From Caldilineaceae bacterium (lineage in GTDB: Bacteria > Chloroflexota > Anaerolineae > Caldilineales > Caldilineaceae), in contig JAPKMV010000266.1 of assembly GCA_026645635.1 (NCBI GenBank), forward strand, positions 1 to 5,624: a stretch of 5,624 bases of DNA, in the 5' to 3' direction. This document shows positions 1 to 5,624 of the stretch, in pieces. The translations under genes and the position numbers were made by a program. Every line of letters starts with the position of its first letter. The stretch's first letter is position 1. The notes beneath the pieces are model-generated. The model had not been told where the DNA came from and did not search any database. It was given only the letters and a program-made list of their open reading frames with translations.

Positions 1-247
1 TCACCGCAGCGTTGTCGTCGGTTTCCGCCGCCAGGTTTAATGTGCAGGAGCCGGATGGCGGTTGCGGTGCGCCACAGGCCGTCAACAGCAGTACGGCGCA
101 GCCCAGGATGGCAACCACGCCCCGTTTGAAAAACCATCCACTTTGACGCAGCGGCGTCGAGGTGCACAGCAGGCGCAGAGCAAGCCGCACACGGCTCTCT
201 TTTTCATCTCCTCTGCGAACCTCTGCGTCTTTGCGCCTCTGCGTCAT
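1..247 (-). CDS. Probable lipoprotein, N-terminal part (partial, runs off the left edge)
   Basis: An open frame of 82 codons runs from an ATG at 247-245 to base 1 without a stop. Near residues 40-58 it reads WFFKRGVVAILGCAVLLLTAC: a basic n-region, a hydrophobic core and a classic lipobox (LTAC, Cys58, codon at 74-76), then GAPQPPSG. This is a strong type II (Lsp) signal peptide, so the mature protein should be lipid-anchored outside the membrane. The body lies outside the window and its function cannot be assigned; the start of the mature part (LNLAAETDDNAAV) is only faintly like small SnoaL/NTF2-type lipoproteins. The start is uncertain. ATG 247 has AGGA five bases upstream, but its first codons lie in a CGCAGAG-type repeat and give an unusually long n-region; GTG at 190-188 is an alternative. 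It lies about 80 bp downstream of the EpsI-family gene and may share its transcript. Confidence 0.6.
   Translation of the reverse strand, partial: MTQRRKDAEVRRGDEKESRVRLALRLLCTSTPLRQSGWFFKRGVVAILGCAVLLLTACGAPQPPSGSCTLNLAAETDDNAAV
211..245. repeat. CTCTGCG/CGCAGAG short tandem repeat
   Basis: On the plus strand, degenerate units CTCTGCGAAC, CTCTGCGTCT, TTGCGC and CTCTGCGTC follow one another directly. I recall similar CGCAGAG-rich stretches as dispersed intergenic repeats in Chloroflexota and other environmental genomes; that comparison was not checked. Here the repeat lies under the first codons of the longest reading of the lipoprotein frame. Either the real start is further in, or the repeat has become coding. 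Confidence 0.6.
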
Positions 248-326
248 AAAAATCCTGCTCAGACCGTGGCCTGGCTTTGACACAGATTCTGGCCAGGTGC
301 GAAGGAAAGTAGCGCGGCCACGAGCG

Positions 327-1073
327 TCAGTCAGTGGCTTGCGCGATGCTGGCGGGCGTTGCCGCCGCCTGAAAGAACTGGCGCGTGAACGCTTCGTGCA
401 TGGCCAGCGTATCCTCCAGGCTGCCGTAGCGACCCGAGGTGAGTTTGTAGAGGACGATGCCGTCGCTCTGGTCGCGGCGGTCGTCGGGGAAAAGGTAGAA
501 ATAGTAGACGACGTGCTCGGCGGTGTAGCCTTCGGGCATCTCCTTGCGCGCGTCGAGCCAGAGGCCGTAGACCTCACCGCCGCCTTCGAGCGCAGTGGGA
601 TGGGACCCCAGGTCATACTGCCAGCCATCGGCATCGTAGCAGATATCCGGCGCGTGGAACGGCTGCGAATTCCGACCGCCCACCATGCTCAGCCAGATGT
701 AGCGGCCCTGGCTGTCCTGGTAGAGCCGCTGCACATACTGCTCCGGCTCCAGCAGGATCAGCACTTCCTGGTTGGTCTCCGGCACTTCTTCGCCCACCCA
801 GTCGCCGACCTGCAGCGGCACGTCGGTGAGATCGTGATCCAGGTCGAAATGGGCCGTGGCGCGTACGGTGCGTTCGCGCGGGGTGCGCTGCCAGAAGTCG
901 AGGTCGGAGATGTAGGTCAGCTCGTCAGTCGCAGAAATCTCCGGCTGTGCGCCAAAGCTGCGCAAAAGCTGCGGGCTGTAGACGAGGGCGGCGCCGGCGA
1001 TCAGCAGGGCGAAAACACCCACGGTCACGATGACGGCGGCGATGCGGGCGGGTGGGCTGGCGGTGTTGGACAT
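327..1073 (-). CDS. epsI: EpsI-family exosortase-associated protein
   Basis: A 248-residue protein from the ATG at 1073-1071. In-frame TTG codons at 1085 and 1079 would add up to four residues; the TTG at 1085 overlaps the exosortase stop as TTGA. I prefer the ATG because no strong ribosome site favours the TTG codons. One N-terminal membrane segment (about residues 10-31, [19 protein letters not shown]) anchors a domain expected outside the membrane. The hallmark EpsI (DUF3485-like) pattern is present: P-L-x-V-GDWVG at residues 86-94, then a Y-x-x-R-x-Y stretch, and [14 protein letters not shown] at about 139-152 with the conserved His140 and Cys145. The family accompanies exosortases in separate or fused form and is thought to help process or export sorted proteins; its exact reaction is unsettled. 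Immediate adjacency to the exosortase implies translational coupling and a shared role. Confidence 0.9.
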   Translation of the reverse strand: MSNTASPPARIAAVIVTVGVFALLIAGAALVYSPQLLRSFGAQPEISATDELTYISDLDFWQRTPRERTVRATAHFDLDHDLTDVPLQVGDWVGEEVPETNQEVLILLEPEQYVQRLYQDSQGRYIWLSMVGGRNSQPFHAPDICYDADGWQYDLGSHPTALEGGGEVYGLWLDARKEMPEGYTAEHVVYYFYLFPDDRRDQSDGIVLYKLTSGRYGSLEDTLAMHEAFTRQFFQAAATPASIAQATD

Positions 1074-1081
1074 GGGCAAGC

Positions 1082-1930
1082 TCAAATCACGTCATAGCGC
1101 AACTGCCGGAAGCGCAGCAGGCGCGTCAGCGGGAACATCAAGAGCAGCACGGCCACGAAGAAGGCGATGCCGGAATAGTCATGATAGAAGGTGAAGGCGG
1201 CTTCCGCGCCCCAGGCGCGCGCCACATAGAGCAGGGTGGCCACACGCAGGATGTTGCCGAGGATGGCCAGCGGCACCGCCAGCACCACCAACGCGATGCG
1301 CGACCAGACCGGGCCGTCCAGCAGATAGGCCGTCAGCACCATGAGCGAGGTGAGCGCAATCAGCGAGTTGACGCCGCTGCACTGCGCGCCGATCTCCAGG
1401 TTGGCGTTGGGCAGCGTGACCGCATTGCCGACGATGGTCACGTCCAGCCCTAGAAACTGGACGAGCGTGCCGGAGCAGACGCCGGTGAACATGGCCAGCG
1501 GCAGCGTCACCCGATCGACCTGGGGCAGCGGCACCATCAGCACGAGAAAGCCGATGGGGAAGGCGAGTTTGCGCAGCACTGCGCCGCCGGCAATGGCCCA
1601 GACCAACCCGGCGAGCATCCCGATCATCGCAAACGACGCCAGATAGAGCGCCCGGTTTTGCAGGAAGTAGAGATAGAGCAGGAGCGACGCCGCCAGGAAC
1701 AGCAGGCCGTAGAGACTGCGCCGGTTAGGGTCGTAGGAGAGTTGCTCATCGTTGCGGAAACGCTGCACAACCAGGAAGAGTGAGACCGGCACAATCAGGA
1801 GGCCGTGGCTGTAGTAGTCGTTGGCCATCCATTCCGACCAAAGCCAACGCCAGACCGGCCAGGTGAGCACGCCGAAAAGCACGGCGGCTGCGATTGGCAG
1901 CCAGAGAGTACGAAGAAGTGAACGATTCAT
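1082..1930 (-). CDS. xrt: Exosortase (EpsH/Xrt family, multi-pass membrane)
   Basis: A 282-residue, strongly hydrophobic protein with about eight predicted membrane segments. The catalytic triad motifs of the exosortase/archaeosortase family are readable in order: Cys184 in [10 protein letters not shown], Arg229 in [13 protein letters not shown] (N-x-x-R), and His250 in YHDYSG (H-x-x-x-G). SHGLLIVP near residues 41-48 is the usual N-terminal signature. Exosortases recognise a short C-terminal motif plus membrane helix on secreted proteins and cleave or transfer them at the outer face of the membrane. The start is fixed: an in-frame TGA lies three codons upstream of the ATG. There is no good Shine-Dalgarno sequence before it. 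The gene opens a unit with its own promoter and is followed directly by the EpsI partner. The length is typical for a stand-alone exosortase without a fused EpsI domain. The subfamily is not assigned. Confidence 0.93.
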   Translation of the reverse strand: MNRSLLRTLWLPIAAAVLFGVLTWPVWRWLWSEWMANDYYSHGLLIVPVSLFLVVQRFRNDEQLSYDPNRRSLYGLLFLAASLLLYLYFLQNRALYLASFAMIGMLAGLVWAIAGGAVLRKLAFPIGFLVLMVPLPQVDRVTLPLAMFTGVCSGTLVQFLGLDVTIVGNAVTLPNANLEIGAQCSGVNSLIALTSLMVLTAYLLDGPVWSRIALVVLAVPLAILGNILRVATLLYVARAWGAEAAFTFYHDYSGIAFFVAVLLLMFPLTRLLRFRQLRYDVI

Positions 1931-1989
1931 GCTTGGTCACACCATGTGCGAAGATTGCGCCTACACTGGGCGCGCCGCAGCGTTGTCAG

Positions 1990-2018
1990 AGGATACCAGA
2001 GAGTGCGGTGTTGGTCAA
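1990..2018 (-). promoter_or_regulatory. Sigma-70-type promoter for the exosortase unit
   Basis: On the minus strand TTGACC (2018-2013, five of six consensus bases) is followed after exactly 17 bp by TATCCT (1995-1990, four of six). Transcription would start near 1983, giving a leader of about 50 nt before the exosortase ATG at 1930. It sits between the tpiA 3' hairpin and the exosortase start, where a new transcription unit would be expected to begin. This is a sequence match only. Confidence 0.55.
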
Positions 2019-2021
2019 AGA

Positions 2022-2092
2022 ATGAGAGGGTGATGGGGTGAGTGGGTGAGGGGGTGAGAAGCCATCACCCACTCACCCCCTCACCCTCTCAT
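2022..2092 (-). repeat. Long inverted repeat (GTGAGNGG octamers) at the tpiA 3' end
   Basis: Arms 2022-2049 and 2065-2092 pair over 28 bp with one mismatch around a 15-nt loop. Read on the minus strand the first arm is a chain of 8-bp units: ATGAGAGG, GTGAGGGG, GTGAGTGG, GTGA. The tpiA stop codon (2091-2089) lies inside this arm. A transcript from tpiA would fold into a strong hairpin here. No T-run follows, so a rho-independent terminator is not shown; an RNA-end stabiliser or a dispersed repeat is equally possible. Confidence 0.8.
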
Positions 2093-2856
2093 GCGTACAC
2101 TTCGCCTGTCACGCGCACCATCTCGCCGTAGCTCTCCACCTTGAGCGCGGCGCCGCCGATGAGCGCGCCGTCGATGTCGGGCTGCTCCATCAACTCGCGG
2201 ATGTTCTTGTCGTTGGCGCTGCCGCCGTAGAGGATGCGCGTGTTGTCGGCGACGGCTTCGCCGTAGAGGTCGCGCACGGTGGCGCGCACGACGCCGCCGC
2301 AGATGTCGTTGGCCTGCTGCGAGGTGGCCGAACGCCCGGTGCCGATGGCCCAGATCGGCTCGTAGGCGATGACCAGCGCCTGCACCTGCTCCGCGCTGAG
2401 GCCGGCCAGCGCCGCCCGCACCTGCCCGCTGACGAAGGACTGGGTCTCGCCGGCCTCATTCTGCGCCAGCGACTCGCCGACGCAGACGATGGGAGTGAGA
2501 CCCGCAGCCAGTGCGGCCTTGGTCTTCTGGTTGACCGTTTCGTCGGTCTCGGCGAAATACTGGCGGCGTTCGCTGTGGCCGAGGATCACGTATTGCACCA
2601 GCCCCTTGAGCATGTCGGCGCTGACTTCGCCGGTGTAGGCGCCGCTGGCGGCCCAGTGCATATTCTGCGCGCCGACGGCGATGTTGCTGCCTGCCAGCGC
2701 AGCCTGCACCGCCGGCAGGTCCACAAAGGGCGGGCAGACCACCCGATCCACGTTGTTGACGTCGTTCACGGCAGCGCGGATCGCCTCGGCCAGGGCCACG
2801 GCCTCGCCGATCGTCTTGTTCATTTTCCAGTTTCCAGCCATCATCGGTTTACGCAT
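2089..2856 (-). CDS. tpiA: Triosephosphate isomerase
   Basis: Cytoplasmic enzyme interconverting dihydroxyacetone phosphate and glyceraldehyde 3-phosphate in glycolysis and gluconeogenesis. The 255 residues match the usual family length and the whole TIM barrel is present. Visible key residues: Asn9 and Lys11 in AGNWKMN, the electrophilic His94 in [11 protein letters not shown], the catalytic base Glu166 in [11 protein letters not shown] followed by the flexible loop 6, and the phosphate-binding LYGGSA (209-214) and GALIGGAAL (230-238). The start MRKPMM is standard and is preceded by AAGGAG 11 bases upstream. It is last in the glycolytic block, 116 bp after orf125, with a palindromic element in that gap and another overlapping its own stop codon. 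No defect is seen. Confidence 0.98.
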   Translation of the reverse strand: MRKPMMAGNWKMNKTIGEAVALAEAIRAAVNDVNNVDRVVCPPFVDLPAVQAALAGSNIAVGAQNMHWAASGAYTGEVSADMLKGLVQYVILGHSERRQYFAETDETVNQKTKAALAAGLTPIVCVGESLAQNEAGETQSFVSGQVRAALAGLSAEQVQALVIAYEPIWAIGTGRSATSQQANDICGGVVRATVRDLYGEAVADNTRILYGGSANDKNIRELMEQPDIDGALIGGAALKVESYGEMVRVTGEVYA

Positions 2857-2867
2857 GGCGTTCGATT

Positions 2868-2873
2868 CTCCTT
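2868..2873 (-). promoter_or_regulatory. Ribosome binding site of tpiA
   Basis: AAGGAG on the minus strand, 11 bases before the ATG at 2856. The spacing is slightly long but the match is full, and it supports the start that gives the canonical [13 protein letters not shown] opening. Confidence 0.7.
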
Positions 2874-2886
2874 GAATTTGATCTGG

Positions 2887-2976
2887 ATAGACCGCGGATT
2901 TGGCGGATTTGACGGATTCACGCGGATTTTGATTTATCCGCGGAAATCCGCCGCATCCGCCAAATCCGCGGTCTAT
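2887..2976 (-). repeat. 41-bp-arm inverted repeat (GCGGATTT units) at the orf125 3' end
   Basis: Arms 2887-2927 and 2936-2976 pair in one ungapped register at 36 of 41 positions around an 8-nt loop (TTTGATTT). The outer 22 bp (2887-2908 with 2955-2976) and the innermost 7 bp (CGCGGAT/ATCCGCG) are perfect. Each arm is itself a degenerate tandem array of roughly 9-bp units of the GCGGATTTG type. The orf125 stop codon (2975-2973) lies within the outer arm. The element fills most of the gap before tpiA, leaving its ribosome site free. It is the strongest hairpin in the window. It could terminate, process or protect RNA, or be a mobile-type dispersed repeat. Confidence 0.88.
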
Positions 2977-3350
2977 TCTGTTTCTGTTGACGACGCGGCT
3001 TCTTCCTGCTCGGCAGCGGCGCGTGCGGCGGCGGCGTCGAGTTCGGCCTGGTATTCCTTGGCGGTGAGCCAGCGGCCCCCCTGCACCTCATGGCGCTGGA
3101 GGCGCCGGTTGTTGTCGAGCCACAACTCGACCTCAACCTGGCCGAAGCAGCGCGCCTGGCCACTGGTGTGCAGCACCTTGCGCACATAGTAGCCGCCCTC
3201 TTCGGTCTGGCTCAGCTCGTTGAGGAAGTCCACCTGGCCGGCGACCGCCTCGCGACAGCGGTTGCTGAAGACATAGATCGGCAGATAGCGATCACTGCCG
3301 GTTGGCGCCGTTCCCGTCAGCGCCCGCATTATGCGTTTGAAGAAGCCCAT
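2973..3350 (-). CDS. Small protein of unknown function in the glycolytic block (orf125)
   Basis: A 125-residue soluble protein with no signal peptide or membrane segment. The start ATG at 3350 (MGFFKRIM) has GGAG eight bases upstream; an upstream ATG at 3431 is rejected because the extra 27 residues come from the intergenic inverted repeat. The body is compact: a basic amphipathic N-terminus (FFKRIMRAL), a core rich in beta-like stretches ([58 protein letters not shown]), then an Ala/Glu-rich tail, probably helical or disordered. Two cysteines lie in the core (about 33 and 68). I do not recognise a named domain. I have an unverified recollection of similar proteins in other Chloroflexota. The position between pgk and tpiA suggests co-expression with glycolysis; a regulatory or accessory role is only a guess. 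Confidence 0.85.
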   Translation of the reverse strand: MGFFKRIMRALTGTAPTGSDRYLPIYVFSNRCREAVAGQVDFLNELSQTEEGGYYVRKVLHTSGQARCFGQVEVELWLDNNRRLQRHEVQGGRWLTAKEYQAELDAAAARAAAEQEEAASSTETE

Positions 3351-3358
3351 TGGTTGCA

Positions 3359-3362
3359 CTCC
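3359..3362 (-). promoter_or_regulatory. Ribosome binding site deciding the orf125 start
   Basis: GGAG on the minus strand (context CCGGAGTGC), eight bases before the ATG at 3350. It selects the 125-residue form over the longer frame that would begin inside the inverted repeat. Confidence 0.65.
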
Positions 3363-3377
3363 GGTTGGGTGTAGGGA

Positions 3378-3446
3378 TGAGGGAGTGAGAGGGTGAGGGG
3401 GTGAACGGGTGATTGACTTCACCCCCCTCACCCTCTCACCCGCTCA
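3378..3446 (-). repeat. Inverted repeat (GTGAGNGG octamers) between pgk and orf125
   Basis: The core arms 3385-3405 and 3418-3439 are complementary except for one extra base in a run of G (five against six), around a 12-nt loop. With mismatches the arms extend to 3378 and 3446. On the minus strand the arm next to pgk reads as octamers GTGAGCCA, GTGAGCGG, GTGAGAGG, GTGAGGGG, and the pgk stop codon (3454-3452) is part of the first unit. It is the same sequence family as the element after tpiA at 2022-2092. No T-run follows the stem. Confidence 0.8.
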
Positions 3447-3451
3447 CTGGC

Positions 3452-4633
<1,182 letters not shown>

Positions 4634-4641
4634 GAGAAACA

Positions 4642-4648
4642 TCCTTTC
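4642..4648 (-). promoter_or_regulatory. Ribosome binding site deciding the pgk start
   Basis: GAAAGGA on the minus strand, eight bases before the ATG at 4633. It overlaps the in-frame ATG at 4642, which is therefore unlikely to be the start. Confidence 0.65.
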
Positions 4649-4654
4649 GGTGTC

Positions 4655-4697
4655 GCAAAAGAAAACGTGGCGCGAGGTTGGATTCTGCGCCACGTTT
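4655..4697 (-). terminator. Stem-loop plus T-rich run in the pgk leader (terminator or attenuator)
   Basis: On the minus strand AAACGTGGCGC (4697-4687) and its perfect complement GCGCCACGTTT (4673-4663) form an 11-bp stem with a 13-nt loop, followed at once by TCTTTT so that the tail reads TTTTCTTTT. This is the shape of a rho-independent terminator. It lies about 130 bases beyond the gap stop but ends only some 20 bases before the pgk ATG, which leaves no room for a promoter in between. It therefore acts either as a partial terminator of gap or as an attenuator limiting read-through into pgk. Confidence 0.55.
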
Positions 4698-4719
4698 CGA
4701 TTCGGGAATGGGATGATGG

Positions 4720-4812
4720 GATTGAGAGATTAGGAGATTAGGAGATTGGAGATTGGAGATTGACCAGATCGCTACGCTGTCCACAATCGCTCAATCTCCT
4801 AATCTCTCAATC
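4720..4812 (-). repeat. Inverted repeat (GGAGATTR units) between gap and pgk
   Basis: Perfect 20-bp arms, 4720-4739 and 4793-4812, flank a 53-nt loop. On the plus strand the left side runs on as a tandem array of GGAGATT(A/G)-type units with period 8 shifting to 7, to about 4761. On the minus strand the gap-proximal arm reads GGAGATTG, AGAGATTA, GGAGATTG, AGCGATTG, so several pairing registers are possible. It begins about 15 bases after the gap stop codon. It is unlike the GTGAGNGG and GCGGATTT elements in sequence but has the same layout. Confidence 0.8.
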
Positions 4813-4827
4813 TCCAGTCTCTGTCCG

Positions 4828-5624
<797 letters not shown>

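Noticed and set aside
82..207. A minus-strand ATG (207-205) after GAGGAG with product opening MKKRAVCGLL
   Set aside because: It stops after 41 residues and is out of frame with the lipobox sequence; GAGGAG abuts the ATG too closely and is part of the repeat. A frameshift joining the two frames cannot be excluded but nothing else supports it.
268..300. Plus-strand promoter at TTTGACACAG
   Set aside because: There is a TTGACA but no acceptable -10 at 16-18 bp and no plus-strand gene downstream.
162..1097. A 311-codon open frame on the plus strand opposite the EpsI gene
   Set aside because: The opposite strand carries clear EpsI motifs; the plus frame begins in a repeat and has no recognisable domain.
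2022..2092. Calling the GTGAGNGG, GCGGATTT and GGAGATT inverted repeats rho-independent terminators
   Set aside because: None is followed by a T-run on the transcribed strand, so only the hairpin itself can be supported and they are listed as repeats.
3351..3431. Longer orf125 starting at ATG 3431
   Set aside because: The extra residues are encoded by the GTGAGNGG palindrome, have no ribosome site, and a well-placed GGAG precedes the ATG at 3350.
4720..4812. CRISPR array
   Set aside because: The units are 7-9 bp, contiguous and degenerate with no spacers, and no cas genes are present.

Overview
All supported genes in this window lie on the minus strand and read from right to left. The base composition is GC-rich. 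The layout (a gap-pgk-tpiA cluster with a small protein between pgk and tpiA, next to an exosortase/EpsI pair) and the families of short-period intergenic repeats suggest a Chloroflexota bacterium, perhaps of the Anaerolineae/Caldilineales type. That assignment is an inference from recalled genome style, not from a search.

Right half (about 2022-5624): the glycolytic block. Transcription enters with gap (its N-terminus lies outside the window), then pgk, a 125-residue protein of unknown function (orf125), then tpiA. GAPDH, phosphoglycerate kinase and triosephosphate isomerase catalyse adjacent steps of triose-phosphate metabolism, so the block is a central-carbon transcription unit with one uncharacterised passenger. 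The genes are not tightly packed: gaps of about 100 to 195 bp separate them. Each 3' end (gap, pgk, orf125, tpiA) carries a long inverted repeat built from short degenerate tandem units. A separate GC-rich stem followed by a T-rich run sits in the pgk leader.

Left half (1-about 2020): a second transcription unit with a recognisable sigma-70-type promoter (TTGACC, 17 bp, TATCCT) just upstream of an exosortase gene. It is followed by an EpsI-family exosortase-associated protein whose reading frame abuts the exosortase stop. Next comes the start of a probable lipoprotein that leaves the window at base 1. The exosortase is a multi-pass membrane transpeptidase-like enzyme. It and its EpsI partner would process sorting-signal proteins at the cell surface, but no substrate with a sorting tail is visible here.

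No RNA genes, transposases, CRISPR arrays or phage genes are seen. The most interesting material is between the genes: four inverted-repeat elements of three sequence types sharing one architecture, three of them including or overlapping the stop codon of the preceding gene, plus a fifth repeat (CGCAGAG type) that runs into the possible coding start of the lipoprotein.
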